From Mansonella perstans (lineage: Eukaryota; Nematoda; Chromadorea; Rhabditida; Onchocercidae): a DNA stretch of 64,000 nt. Made by a program: the position numbers and the translations under genes. Under the pieces are notes generated by a model. It was not told the DNA's origin. It worked only from the letters and a program-made list of their open reading frames with translations, and made no database searches. The stretch spans positions 124,001-188,000 of the forward strand of contig JBAMDO010000070.1 in the NCBI GenBank assembly GCA_037074765.1. The letters are read 5' to 3'. Shown one piece after another: positions 35,472-49,612 of this stretch (the stretch's first letter is position 1; every line of letters starts with the position of its first letter).

Positions 35472-37285
35472 TTAACCTTTCGTAATAACAGCAATTATAA
35501 GACTAAATAAAACAATCGTTGTAAACGGCAACCATTGCTTGATGAAACCGTTTAATCTGAAAACGAAAAAATTTTTCAGAAAAGAAACTTCAAAAATCCT
35601 AAAAGTTGATATGATCTAATGATAACTGATGAGGTATTTTATAGCCCTAAAATCAATATTTTAACATGTTTTAGTGTAACGCCTGTTGTGTTAGCATGCT
35701 TTTTTAAGCAGTATGAACAAAACAACGAAAAAAAAAATCATATATTCCAAACATTAAAAAATTTTCATTTTTTCATATGTTAAGAATAAACGATGAGTTA
35801 CTTCAGAAAAAAGAATACCAAAAAACTGAAACTTTCTTTAGTTATCTTAATTATATGAAAATTATTGGTGAATGAACGGTAATATGGCAAAAAATCTCCA
35901 CCAAACGACAAGAGAACATCGTTCAGTTTTACAACAGAAAACAAGCATACTGGTCTCCTGACGGCTAACATATCTATTCCAGAAATTCAGTATACAATTA
36001 TATCTATAATCAATCATGTTTTTTATGGCAAAAAATCTGTGTTGAATCTTTAGCTCAAAGCTTTAAGATTAGTCAAATTTTTTCCATCAAAAACTTACCC
36101 AACATAGCGACCTTTGAACAACAGCATACTGGCTAATCGCAAACAGTTATGATCTCGTCTGTAACCGTATTTCATCTTGTTCAATGCTAGCGCAACATGA
36201 CAGTAACAATTATCACAGAACAAAGTATGCTGGAAGAGACAAGAATCTTACATAAATGGAAAAGAAAGAAATATTTGATGCAAACAGTAAAAATACTCGA
36301 ATTCATGATAAACAGATTTACTGTTCTATTTGTCCAGCCTGCATGATACGTCCAGAAAATATCCCGAGAAGATGGAGAAAAGTCGCTTGATATAAACTTA
36401 AAATTTTTTGGCATTCCTCAGATTCAGGTAATAAGAAATCTTGCCACAAATTATTAGTGAGAACTTATCGATAATTAGAATATTCAGCAAAAAATTAAAA
36501 ATATACCGCGTGATCTTTGTATTCCTCCGATGCATCTAACACAGCACGATCCCACGCTTCCACTCCACCATCAATAGTACTTGGATCTATTTGCCGAAAC
36601 CATGTCGGCCAACCAAAAGCCATATTATCTTCCTAAAAAAAAAAAAAAAAACGCCACATTATCTTCTAAAGAATGAGTTTATGGAATAATGTGTTGATGT
36701 ATTGTGAATAATTTAAGAATGTCGATTTTTAAAAATTTCGCAGTCACTAATTTCTTGAATTTGGACTGGAGGAATTCTTTTTAATAGAGAGTAAATTTGA
36801 AAAAGGAAATTATGAAATATTTTCCCTAATTTACCGTTGTCACTACAAGAATTATCAAAATAACATTTAACTGCTATAATATGAACATGAAAGATACTTA
36901 CCGAAACACAGTAGCTCCCCGAGAAGTCGTGGATAATACCATGGCTTGTTGCTATGCCCATATGACCCACAAATGGGAATAACCATCTGCAATATAGAAA
37001 GGTAGAATTTCAAGAAAATATAATCATGCAATCAAGCATATAAACGATATGAGAAAAGTGTGATATCGATACAGAAAAAGCACTGAAAATGAAACTCATG
37101 TAAGTATCGGAATGAAACTCACGCAAACAGCGGTAATTAAACTCACGTAAGTGCCGTTAATGGAACTCACGTAAGTATTGGTAATGGAATTCACGTAATA
37201 TCGGTAATGAAACTTACGTAAGTATCGGTATCGGTGTCCACACAATACAACACGGAAATCGATGTCGTTTCGGGTCAACTTCCAT
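35472..37285 (-). CDS. TMEM222: TMEM222 family membrane protein
   Basis: Five exons in phase: 37285-37218, 36986-36902, 36632-36507, 36229-36099, 35556-35472; 164 residues. Matches the TMEM222 (DUF778) family along its length: [31 protein letters not shown] then [61 protein letters not shown], then FIKQWLPF and a C-terminal membrane helix. Function is little known; the vertebrate protein is membrane-bound. The Cys/His-rich loop [16 protein letters not shown] is conserved. The first donor (37217) is embedded in a minisatellite that repeats the donor several times downstream. Confidence 0.95.
37091..37236. repeat. minisatellite of about 24 bp carrying splice-donor copies
   Basis: Six imperfect units on the plus strand of the form AACTCACGTAAGTATCGGTAATG occupy the start of TMEM222 intron 1 and overlap the end of exon 1. 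On the minus (coding) strand each unit reads about ATACTTACGTGAGTTTC, so most units contain a GTGAG or GTAAG donor core. The real donor by reading phase is in the unit nearest the exon. Confidence 0.9.
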
Positions 37286-37831
37286 CACATCTAATGAAAA
37301 TCCTTCAGCTTGATCCAATTCCATATCAAATCATACAAATCAGCAAAATCAAAAATAAACTGCGACTTCCAACATTCCATTTTTTCCCCAATATTGGAAG
37401 GAAAAAATGTTAGGATTGGCCCCAGCCATATTTTACAAAAATTGATTGTAATTAGCGGTTCGGCCGATGTTATGCAAATTTGTAAATTGTTAAGAAATAA
37501 TTAAAAATCGAAGAGGAAACAGAGTGTGGTTGTAGAAGAGACTGAAAAGAGTATTGTCTGTTGAGAGATTACAGAGATCACTAAGATTAATTAAATAACA
37601 TTTAACCAGTGATTGAGAAAATTCATAAAGAATGATTTAGCAAAGAATATAGTAGCGAAGAAGAATAAGCCATCCTTTAAAGAATTTTGAAATGCGAACG
37701 TTTTCTCTTTTTTTTTTAATTTAAAGAAAAATTCACAAATTCAATATTACGGCAAGAAATTTACAAGTTTCGATATTAATAATTATAATTTTAGGTGAAA
37801 TTACACGTGAAAAAATTGCTTTGAGAAATTG
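37286..37831. other. divergent promoter region TMEM222 / smg-9
   Basis: TMEM222 reads left and smg-9 reads right from this 546-bp gap, so it should hold both promoters. No coding signal seen; acceptor-like TTTCATTAG precedes the TMEM222 start. Confidence 0.5.
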
Positions 37832-40800
37832 ATGGGTGATCATTCACGTTCAGATTTACGTTCAATCCGTGAATATTTCAATTCTCCGCGCGTTGTTAGA
37901 GTAAAAATTGAAATTTCATTTTCTTTTTTTAGCAGAATTCCTAATGACTTAATATGATATCTTGTAATTCGATTTAATTTTTCAGATGATTTATAAATTG
38001 TATATTGCAGATAATAAGGTTTATATTGGATTATTAAGTTATCATTATATCCAATTTAGTAAGCATTATTACTGCTTTATAAAATTCTTTAATTGGAATA
38101 ATTCGGTGATCATTTTTGTCTTGCTGAAGCACAAAGAAAAAAAATTGGATAATAATCGAGTAATTTACTGATATGATTTCTTGTAAATTAGCCAATAAAT
38201 GAGATAATTTGATTAATTGACTTTTCTGCTCAACACATATTATTTTATTCTTAAAATTGGAGACATTTGTTATCATTCAATTAGTCGGGTTAATTTTTTC
38301 CATTTTTGCTGTTTAATATTGTTAAAAAACTGAACAGCGATGCAGAGAAATAAAGATCTTGGCATGAAATTAAATATGGCAATAATTTATTAAGTTAATT
38401 AATTTATTATTTAGCATGAAGTGAAACTAATGATATGGACTGTTTATCAAAATCGCTTAGTAATTAAATTTAATCCATAAATTTAATTAGAGCAATGCGT
38501 AAGTACTGAACTTGCTTTTCTGTTTCAGTTTTATTTGATTTCATGATTTTGTTTATTTTTTTCAGGAAGAAAATGAAATGAAGCGAGGGCGTCGGATCCA
38601 TCACTGCAGTGGCAGTACGGATACTCGAGAAGATAAATTACGGAATGCGACGGTAACAATTATGCCTCGTCCAACTGCTATTTTGTCGAAACGTAAAGGT
38701 TTTCTTTTTCTAATTTTTTTTTGTAACTAAATAATATCGTTAGAAGTCGGTTGCTTAGACACTTTTGTTGGGAAGTCGTTCTGAGTAGATGTTTTCTCAT
38801 TTTTTTATCATCGTTTTCTTGCTAAAGTGGTTAAAAGTTTTGTTTCTGGTAGAAGTCACTATAAATTGGAAGCTTTTCAAAGTTATAATCCGATTGTTTT
38901 TTTTTTTTTTTTTTTTTTTAAGCTTACTATTTTGCCTTTTTATTTAAAATATTTCAACTTTAATTTTCCAAAAAGCGTAATTTCTTTTCGTTTCAGTGTA
39001 ACCTTTACAATTTCAGAAGAGCCTACCACATCTGACAATGCGGAAGAGAATCAGAAGATGATGCTTCATACTGTTTCTTCACATCAAGTATGATAGTTGT
39101 ATGGTTCCTTACTCTTGCATCTATTTGTTGCCACAACAGTTCTGCGCTATAAATGGAGATTGGTAATAAAAAAGTACATTCTCGTCGATATTTCCTGTAA
39201 ATTTTGCTAATTGCAGGAAATAACTCCATCGGGAGTAACTCGTCCAAATACTGCATCACAGTTAGTAAGAGGATCATCAAAGACAATGCGAAGTTCGTCA
39301 CTTCGAACAAATAAGACACGTTAGCCATTCAAAACCAGCATTATCTTAATGAAATATTTTCATCGTCATCAAATTTCAACTTCCAAATTCGAAAAAAATT
39401 AGATTTGTAAAAATTAGTAAATAGTTTTCAGAATTTTCTCGTAGTGCAGTTGCAACAGCAACCGCTATGGAACAATCTATTGTTATTATGAAGGCGGCTG
39501 TGCGTTTACTCTCTGATACGATGGATTTTACGGATATTGTTGCGGTTGTTGATTATTATCGTTTTTTCTTTGCTTTCGCTAAGAAGACAGAAAAATATAA
39601 GATGCCTCAGTCGTTGTTCCTACTAATCCAGGAATGAAAAAAAAGTTGTGGTATTCTTCAGGATAAAGTTCTTGAAATTCTTGAAAAGTAAACTACGTAT
39701 TTGGTCTCTCTTTTGCAGGATTATTTATCCACGACGAATACAAATTTCACTGTTATCGGTATTATCGGTCCGCAAGGTTCGGGTAAATCAACACTTCTAA
39801 GTATGATAGCCGGTAATGATCATATGGACATGTATAGGTTAGTAATATTTTCATCTTTTTGAAATTATTGGAGCTTCATGGGACATTTTAAAACTTCATC
39901 AGTCAAGTACAAAAACATTGTTCATGTAATTAACAAATTCAGGCAAATTTTAAGAAATGGCCTTAAGGGTTAATGTGTAAGATTAATATTTATTCATTCT
40001 CTACCTGCACCAGACGCATAGAATATATGAGGGATGTTAATATTTAGAATTTCTCCCATTCCCTTTTTTGCTGAAATTTCTTTTAGTTCAAAATAATTGC
40101 TTACTTTTTGTTCACACTGGTAATCATATTTTGTAATTGTCATATGTGTTGCTGACCTATAAAAAAATAGATGCTCAGTTTTCTCATTAAAAATCACTGT
40201 GTTAGAAATATAAAGAAATTAATTCGTATCATTTCATACTGCTTTGTACAATATCTTAATACAGTCACATTACTGTTTTAGACATTATGCTTTTCGTCCT
40301 GCATCTCGCGAAACAGTTGAATGTTGCCGTCATCAAACCCAAAAAATAAGTGTTTATGTAACTAAGTCGAGGATGATTTTACTGGATTGTCAGGTAAATT
40401 TTACCATGTTCATAAAGAATTCTTCCGATCGAGATAGTGTTATGTTCATTTACATAGTCTATTTAGATCAAGTGATAAATACAAGTATACTTTGAACATT
40501 GAAAGTATTGAATAAAAAAGTGCACTAAATAACTAACAAATATTGTATTATCTCGAATACTGCATAAGTTTTGTTAGAACTTTGTTGTAGGCAATTAGTT
40601 CCGCTTCGATTCTCAATCATCTTGTCTCATCATCATCGTTAGACGGAATTCGTTCAGGATGTTCAAAAATAATGGATTTCTATCGAGCATTTGGCGCATC
40701 GTCAGGAGAAATTGAAGTATTTGAAGTTGATGTCCAAATATTCTGAATGCGACATTTACAAATTTCCTTGTTTAACTTTGTTAGCATCAAGGGATTTAAT

Positions 40801-42164
40801 TTTTTATGTTAAATGCAATTCTTTCATAGTTTTGAAGTTCTAAGTTTTAAATTAAAAAATTTTTCAGAGCTTGTATTTGACAGCATTTCTGTTGCAAGTT
40901 TGCCATACTGTTATACTTTCCGTTGATTGGTTCATTGATATCGATATAATTCGACATGTACGTACAGCTGAAATGCTTCGCGTAACACCAACTCATTACT
41001 CACCCGAGACAATGAAATACAAGCCGAATCGTAAAATCAATTTTGGTATTTTTTATAAGCTTTTTACTAGAATCAGATTTGTTTTAGCGATGTTTCATTA
41101 TGATAAGATAACTGCGTAAGATTTTTACGGGTTGCGTGAATAAAAATCTTATTGTCAATCTCGATTGTTACATTTGTTGTGCTGATTAGAAAAATTATAA
41201 TTTTTAAAGCTGTACGAGTGATTAAAAGTCGACATTTTCCAGTGTTAGCCCATCAACGAGCCAAATCAGAAGACTTCCAACCAAGAAATATAAAAAATCG
41301 GGCGAGAATTTTGGAATGCTTATTCAGTGATTCACAATTGAATGTCAGAGATGGTATATCACTGGGAGGTTTGGGTTGCAAACCGTATAGTGAAATTGCG
41401 TCAAATATAAATTACGTATTGCTATCAGAAATAAAACCACGACTAAAAACTGAAGCATCCGCAGCCGGTAAGTTTTCCTCCCATTCTAAAAAGTTGTCGA
41501 CGGAAAGTTGGAAGGTAAGAAATTACTTTTCAATGCTTAATATTTGTAATATAGTTGTGATTCGATTTCAATTTCAGTAGAGTAGTTTATTTTGTTCAAA
41601 ATTTTAACTTTTGCTGCAACTGAGTACGCTTCAACTTGAAGTTTCCGTGAATATAATTTTGTTGCAAATATAAATTTCAAAGAATTGATCTGATTTACCA
41701 GCAAATTTTTAATGCAATAATTGCGTCGTTCCAGTGACAAGAATTTTTTAATTTACAGGCATGGATCATGCCATCTTACGAGCAGTTATTGATTATGAAG
41801 AAGTTATACGTCCGTTACGGATCCGATTGCTATCATTATCGAAAGAACCATTTATTCTTGGAAATCAGCCCTTTACAGAAATTCAATGGTAATTATTTCT
41901 TTGTGTTGTCGATTTCTTATTTCGAAAAAATTTTTTGGAAAGAGTCAGGGAGCTTTACTTTTGGGTCTTTATGTTAAGGAATAAAATATTGATTTTTGGT
42001 TGTGATTACGAATGGGCGCTAATTTCGAATGCAGAAGATTGGATAATGTTTCTAGATTACAATTTTTTCGTAGGTATGAATTTGCCACACGAACCTGGCG
42101 AGCAACATTTGGAAGTCCGGAGATTGTGAAATATGCATTATTGACAAAAAATGCTGATGAATGA
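37832..42164 (+). CDS. smg-9: SMG9 nonsense-mediated mRNA decay factor
   Basis: Twelve exons: 37832-37900, 38566-38698, 39017-39087, 39217-39319, 39432-39544, 39719-39837, 40282-40393, 40591-40731, 40868-41045, 41243-41467, 41759-41888, 42074-42164; about 494 residues. The donors after exons 5 and 8 are chosen among a few in-phase options. SMG9 partners SMG8 to hold and restrain the SMG1 kinase that phosphorylates UPF1. Marks: disordered Ser/Thr-rich N-terminus; G-domain P-loop VIGIIGPQGSGKSTLLSMIA; ISVYVTKSRMILLDCQ; LTAFLLQVCHTVILSVDWF; RAKSEDFQPRNIKNRARI; and the C-terminal W-YEFATRTWRATFGSPEI block. These match SMG9 in order and spacing. At 39319 the chosen donor avoids an in-frame TAG two bases on. 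Confidence 0.93.
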
Positions 42165-45149
42165 TTTTTCACTTACAAATGATCAGTTTCATCATAGTTC
42201 AATAATTGGAAACAAGGTTATTTCAGGTCTTTCAGTTACTGGGTACTAGTTTTTGTAAAGATCCCTTCTAGCTCCTGAATGTTTTATGTATATAAAATCG
42301 AATATATTTCGCATGTTTCTTTTTTCTTATTTCAGTTATAATTTAGACTTTGGTTCTGAATTGGAAGATTAAGTATTTTTCGGATTTAAGTTTTCTGCTT
42401 TTAAAAAACTCAAATATCCAGAAATACTCATTTAAACCATTTTTCAAAAAATCAAAAAATCGCAATAACAGTGAATAAGGTGCAGTACAGATGCTGCACG
42501 GTCTAGAACAAAAAAGCTGATCGTAGATTCATATGTTCTTATTCATCTCCTTATTTCCTAAAAATTAACTGTTTACAATTTATTTTAGCATGTATTCTTT
42601 CCATTTTGTTCTAACTGCATCTTTACGAATGAAATGTTTGGTTAGAAGCTACTAATAATTTTGAATGTGTTGTATTTTGATAAATCTTTTTCTCTTCCTC
42701 CTCTGGTCCAAAAGATGGGAATTTTTGTGCGATAATGGTAATCTCTATGTCTTCAGGCATGCTAATAATTAGACATTATATTTCTATTTAAGTAAAAAGA
42801 AACTTAAGTTTCATGAAGTGATATTAGTTTTGATTCTAATCCAATAATATTTATTTTAATGCTCTAAGCTTTAATCGGAGCACAGGACTAGGGTTTGAAA
42901 TTAGAAATAAAGCTCGAATATTTTATAATCAGATACTCAAATCTTCAATCGTCACCAGTCAAAATTGGAATCTTTAATCATTATATCTTAGCTCTCTCAA
43001 TCCTTATCTTTTTGATCTGAAATTAAATTGTACATCCAAAATTATTAGAAATAATTATATTCGAAATATTGAAAATAAAACTTTCCGTTGTTTCTTGAAA
43101 ATTTCTATCCTTTTAAAGCGAAAATTTTTAAAGCCGTGTTAGCCATTGTAATGTGTAGTAAATGTCGAAATTTTTAATATTATATATTTGTAATATCACT
43201 AAAGAAATATTTTTGATGTTTTCGTTGGATGTTTTAGATTTTTAGAACTGATAAAAATTGATTTCTGAATATTGAATATGTCAAGCACCGGTTATTATCG
43301 GGGGCAGCATGACATATTTATGTTTTGTAGTGATGATTCCAATTGGTTCATAATGTGTTTTATCGCAGACATGGTGCGAAGCAAAGATTAGTAATATTAA
43401 TTAGCTTCAAATAAATTCTTGTGAAGATTTTTGTAAATTAATGGAATATTTGGTAGATTTTTCATGGAAAAAAATCATATGCTGAGTTTCTTTATTTATT
43501 AGAAGTGAGTCATTTTCCCGATCGATTACGATGAAATTTCATCTTTATTCACTTAGTAAGTATAAGAATTCATTGTATGCAAATCTAACGTGTAAGCGCA
43601 GATATATACGGTCATAGTTTGTCGCTTGTCATTGTTTAATTAAAGTTTAATTTTTTTTTTTTTTTGATAATTCATACGGCAAACATTTATGCGATTATCA
43701 TTACTAATTTGTATATAATTTATTATTACGAAAAAATGTATAATATCATAATATGCCATTTCCACTAGTCCTCATACTTATTAGAAAATGGTTGAATTGT
43801 TCGAATGAAATATCAAGTATTCTTTCAAAAAGTTCAAATCCAGTTTTTGTGGAATGCGTTTTCATTGATTTTAGCATTAAAAAAAGAATACCACTGTAAC
43901 TCACAGTTTGTAACTCCACTTTTTCCAAACTTTGCGGCACTGCAATCTTGCCATTTAGGAATTCTATCACTGTCATACCTTCTATACTTTGCAAATTACT
44001 GTATGCAGCTTCCACACTGAGAATATGTCTGATTTTTATAACTTTAAAATTTGAAACATTCCAGCACTGTTAAATACTACTCGACATTTCAGCATTGTGC
44101 TTTGTTAACATTTAAAGCAGTTTAAGACTGTGTTGTTTATATATGGCTTTTTCCAACTCTGTTACTTCAACATTGATCTCCTAACAATGTTACACTACTG
44201 GTAAGACTATGACAGTAATAGCATTCCAACTATGTAACTTTAGTAATCAAGGTCAGTAACTATTCTGTTTTGCTGTTTTTCTTTTTATCATTTAACGTAT
44301 ATGATAAGAAGAGAGCAATGATATACAATGAATTAATAAATTTATCAAAGTATGTTAATAAAATTGTCAAATAGTTTAAATTTAAATCATAGCTCTGACA
44401 AGAGAAAATACTTTTAAAAAAAATCCCATAATTTTCAACGATCTTTCTAATTTCAGCATTATTCTAATTTTTTTTTACAATTACGAAAAACGAAATATGC
44501 TATTTTCTTTTTATTGTTTTGAAGAAAGTTCAAACAACAAACAAACCCGATATGACTGATCCTTCCAATAATTAGCAACAGTAGAATCGCTCTGAATAAT
44601 TTTTATTGTAAATAAATGGCAAAACTTGTTTGGTAATAAAAATTAGTATACATATGTATGATGAAAATTTTTAACGCAAAAAAATAGTATAAGAATCTGA
44701 TCTAAGAACTAAAATTTAATTAGTATTCAAATCTGAAATGTTTTTTTGATATTTCTTATTACTTACTTTATGCGGTGAGATTTCATTTTCTTTTAAAAAA
44801 TTTCATGTAGTTCGATTTCTTTCTTTTTTGCTCAATTTGAATTTGATATTGTATGATATGAGAGAAGTGCTCGAATTAAGTAAATCAGTTTAAATTTTTC
44901 TTTGCAGCAGTATCTATGTATTCACAATTTCCATTTCATATTCAAATTTTTTTCTAAATTTTTGCTAATTATTTTTTCTTTTATAGCATTAAATACAAAA
45001 AAATATGTTTGCTCATCTGTTTCTTTCAATTTTTTCCTGTGTTTAAATTACACTTAATTACTTCGTTTGCGCTTATTCATAATTGCTGATAATGAATAAA
45101 TGTGGTGATTTTATTGGTGATAATTTCACGCTTAGTTCAGATACAATTC
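42165..45149. other. 3-kb intergenic region
   Basis: No multi-exon gene seen. Items: a 37-codon open frame at 43278-43391 (separate entry), a hairpin GTGCAG...CTGCAC at 42480-42499, and a region at 43740-44020 with overlapping 70-90-codon frames on both strands that have no family resemblance. Confidence 0.5.
43278..43391 (+). CDS. possible 37-residue microprotein
   Basis: ATG to TAG with good composition for a small protein: MSSTGYYRGQHDIFMF, then a partly hydrophobic NWFIMCFIADMV. It sits in a locally less AT-rich patch and has an acceptor-like TTTTTAG about 36 bases upstream that could take a spliced leader. No family recognised; it may equally be a chance frame. Confidence 0.25.
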   Translation: MSSTGYYRGQHDIFMFCSDDSNWFIMCFIADMVRSKD

Positions 45150-47634
45150 ATGTCATCGAAACAAACAACATGGATCAAATTTAATAATTTTTTCTTGCAA
45201 ATTGCTGTACTATTTATTGCTTGGTATTTTGTTAGTTCGGCATCTAGTATTGTCAACAAAATTACGTTGCAGGTTACCATTATGTTTTCTCCTTAAAATT
45301 TTTATATTTGTCAACTTTTAAAAAGTTATTGGATCAGATTTATTGAATTCCACAGCTGATAATTTTTTAATTTAATTTTTTTTCTTCTGTTTTATCTTGA
45401 AAATTGTAGGAATTGTTCACTAATATATTTAAAATTTTTAGCATTTAATACTTTTAATTAATGTTGAAATGACATGCTTTTCTGTATTGTTACAGTTATT
45501 TCTTATTCCAGAACTATCCATATCCCATGACGGTTGCTTTGACATCACTTTGTTGTGTTGAACTTTGTTCTGTTCCGGTCCTTCGATTATGGCGTGTTAA
45601 GCAACCTTCAATATCGAACTATTATCTTATATATTATATCATTCCGATATCATTTGGTAAAGTGATCGCTGTTGTTAGTGCATATGTAAGCGTTTGGAGA
45701 GTTTCAGTTTCATATGTACAAACAGGTAAACTGTTTTTTGCGTTAATTAAAAATTAAGTGAATTGTTTTGTTTCGCTAATAAACTTATTCATTAAATAAT
45801 GTTTATATTGTACTTTATTAATAAATGATATTATTTACAACTAAGGTCGTTTTTTGCTTCCTAAATATAATAGGAAATTACTGGACTTAATTAAATTTAC
45901 GTAGTTCATCTGCTACTTTTTCAGTTTTACAATTGAAACTTTTAATTGATTTAAAACCAAATTCTTACTTTATATATCATCTCATATTTGCAGTAAAAGC
46001 AACGATGCCATTATTTGCTGTCTTTTCTGCCCGAATCGTTCTAAAAGAGCGCCAAACTAAGCGTGTTTATCTGTCATTAATACCGATAATAATTGGTGTA
46101 GCCATTGCAACACTTACGGAATTATCGTTTGATTTTGGCGGTTTACTAAGTGCCTTGTTATCAACTGGTGTTTATTCATTATTAAATGTTTTTGTCAAAA
46201 AGGTTCGGTTTTTTGTGTAAAATCCGGAAATTCACCGATTATTTTTTATACAAATCGTGAAGTCACGATATAATGTAGATTTGAAAATTACCGATTTTTT
46301 AAATATAAATCAGATAGAACAGTAGCAGAGATATTATAATGAAGTGAAATCAGTGTAAATATGGAAACGGGTTATCTAATATAGATTATTTATTCGGTGA
46401 AATTGAACAATTAATACAATTAATTCTTTATTAACAGTAAATTATCTGTTAGTTAAAAAATTGATGTTATCAATTTGATGCAAATAGTTAATGTTTCTAT
46501 AGGATAGGTATGTTATTGTGCCATAATTAGATGATATTCTGCAATGAATAGATGATTATTTTGTGATCTAACAAGTGCTGGTCTTATTTTATAACAATTC
46601 TTATTTCAGGTATTGGATGGTGCTAGTATTGATCCACTCTATTTGCTAGCTTTAAACTCTCGTATTGCTGCTATCTTATTATTTCCGGTTTGGAGTTTTC
46701 GTGATGGTTTACTATTATGGCATGGTGTTGAGTCAATTGTATGTAATTTCTCATTTGTTTTCATTTATTTATTGTTTTCCATGTTTTTTTCTTTCCTATT
46801 GCTTCGATTTCTTATACAATTTCATTTAAAAATCAGATTTTTTAATTATTAATGGTTTTATTCATGTCGCTTTTTATAATGTGTCCTTACCAAAAGTTTA
46901 AGCCGTATTGTTAAATTATGTTTGAGCTTTAAAATTTAAATTCTTTTTCTTTTTTTGCAGAAGAATCAACCATCACCTCACGAGTCGAATTTTATTGTTC
47001 TTTTATTGTTTTCCGGCATACTTTCATTTCTGCAGAATTTGTGCGCTTTTATGTTAATTCATCGCTTATCGGCACTTTCCTACGCAGTAGCAAATGCAGC
47101 GAAACGTATCACTGTAATATCAGCATCACTACTTACTTTACGTAATCCGGTAACTCCAGCTAATGTTTTCGGCATGTTTTTATCCATATTTGGCGTTTTC
47201 CTTTATAATCAGGTTAGATTTGACTGTTGCTTACTGTAAAGTTGAGTAAAATAATATAAGCTGTTTTAAATAATTTAGTTTTCATAAGATGTTTTCAAGG
47301 CCATGAATAATTTCACAGTTACGACTGAAATTTTTCCTTTAAATTCAATATTCATATGATTTTCATTTGACGGCATTAATCTTAGGCTAAACAGCAAGAA
47401 AAAGAACATCGTATTTTGCCGAAAACACAAACTGATTTAACGATATCTGATGCTTCATCGGTTTTGCTGAATGGTTCATCAATCTATAGTGACAGGCCCA
47501 CTTCACAACTACCAGCAGTTAATTTGTTTGAACTTATTTGCTGTTGTCCGAAATTGTTTATTCGTTGGGCAGTGGTCGCTATTTTTATTGCCATTTTAAT
47601 TTGTTTGGTTGTAGGACATTCGAAGACCTTGTAA
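45150..47634 (+). CDS. SLC35E-type nucleotide-sugar/triose-phosphate-like transporter
   Basis: Six exons in phase: 45150-45272, 45512-45725, 45994-46202, 46610-46738, 46961-47212, 47386-47634; 391 residues. Multi-pass membrane protein of the drug/metabolite transporter superfamily, most like SLC35E1/E2 (triose-phosphate transporter branch). Marks: [63 protein letters not shown] and the C-terminal [44 protein letters not shown]. About ten hydrophobic segments, expected in Golgi or ER membrane; the substrate is not predictable. After the transporter core comes a Ser/Thr-rich linker and an extra hydrophobic helix ([16 protein letters not shown]) near the C-terminus. The ATG lies nine bases behind acceptor GTTCAG. 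Confidence 0.92.
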
Positions 47635-49612
47635 ATTTCGATTAATTTTGCGACTTTCTTATAGGCTCGAGTGAAATTTATGGAAATTCTGATTTCTGCT
47701 TTTCGACATTTTTTTTTCATTTATTTGCATCGCATTGCTTTTTTTATTCACTTAAAATATTCATTCCCAACGTGAGATACCTGATAATTGAAATCTCGTT
47801 AAAATTACACTCATCTTGTTGATATGATAAGTATTTTTGTTTCTTGTTCGAAATGCGGAATGCTGCAAAACCAAATTGAAACTTGAGCTTTATTATCTAT
47901 ATGCCAAATTTCCATCAGTGCTAAATATGACACATTCATATGTTGAAATTTTTTGCACCATCATTTTACATAGTATGTATCGAAGTGAATTTTTCAAAAA
48001 TATGTAGCGTAAGTGATGGATTCCCGTATTTAAATCGTGTATTTTATGATATCAAACTTTGATTAGGCTTGCTTTGAGATAGTTGCGGCTTATTTAATTT
48101 AATATATAATGTTGATTTCTGTTGTTATTTTAACATAACTTTATTCGCCGAATAATTTGGCTAACAGGCATCTAAAAAGCAATTAAATTACAGCGTTGAA
48201 CGCCAGATATGATTAATTACCAGTTTTGAAAAAGAGAAATTATGTACTCGTTAAAGCATTCTATATAACTTACTGCTGTCATATGACATTAATGAAATAT
48301 TCTTAACTTATTTGAAATTTCTTAGCAAATAAATGGCTGTGATAATGATTAGTAACTATCTATGACATATCATGTATTATTAATCTCAATTCTTTCTTAA
48401 TTTCACTATAATTACTCTTTCATTTAATTATTGTAAGTTTCTGAAAAAAAGTTATTTCTTTTAGATGATATGCTCAGTATTATTTTGATATTTTTGATTT
48501 TAACATTTCAGTTTATCTACAGTAGAAAAATATTGCTATTTTAAATTTATGAAAAATTTGTTGAATGTCGTAAATATAAATGCACAACATCTATTTGCAT
48601 CCTGTATTTCCTTGTTCTTCCGGAAAATTTTATTGTTTAATTTCTGTTGCGATTAAAGCTGTTATCATTATGGAACATCTTTACCGATATTTATTGTCTT
48701 TTTCTTCAAAAATTTGTTAAATTGTTTTTTATTCCTTTGAAATCTAATTTTTCGGGAAATATTTTTGATTATTATATTGTTGTCGTTGTATGTATTTTTC
48801 CATGTTAAAACGATAAAAATAATTGAAAATTTTTGGTATTTCAATACTGCTACATTTCCACTTCGCAAATCACTCTTATGCTCTTTTATGTTTTATACAT
48901 TTCTACACAAGCACCCGTGTGTGTTAGATGATTTCATTTCAGAATTGTGTTTTGAATTTGATTACAGCACTTTTCATGAATCGCTCAATTTAAATAACTT
49001 CTAAATATCTTCGAAGTTATATTCATATTAAGTAATCAATGAAAGTCTCTAGAAATTCTAGGAATACATGAAAAGCATTGCTCAGCTTAATTTTTAAATC
49101 ACATTCATTTAAATCAATCCAGATGAGTCGTATGGCTTGCTAAGTGTATCATGTTGTTATTCAGAAACCTAATCCGATAGAAATTTGCATCAGCAGTATG
49201 AAATGTCATGTGATGAAATCTGAAAAGAATTTTACAGTCACATTTCTATAAATTAAGATTTGGAAATTAAATGTGAATTTGTTCATTCCAAAAATCCTCA
49301 AAGAAAAAGAAACGTTTTATCAATGCAAGACCTAAATATTATTAATTTCAAAAAAGTAAAAAACATCTAACTTTGACACTTTATTATTATCATTCATACC
49401 TTTTACTAATATGCAATATCAAAAAATAAAATTAAAAGAAAACTAAAGTCTTTAAAATCTTTAAAAGCATTAAAAAACTAAATAGTAACTAAAAAATCCC
49501 AATCTAATAAATAGCTCAATGACCATTCTTTTTAATATTCCAAAGATGTAATTTTCAAAACGATGGGCATAAATCTATGATCAGCAGCACAATTTCAGAA
49601 CACTAACCATAA

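Noticed and set aside
42480..42499. GTGCAG/CTGCAC hairpin downstream of smg-9
   Set aside because: Six-base stem only; too short to call a structured RNA or histone-type 3' end.
43746..44015. Overlapping 89-codon minus and 71-codon plus frames
   Set aside because: Low-complexity AT-rich region, no recognisable motif, both strands equally open.
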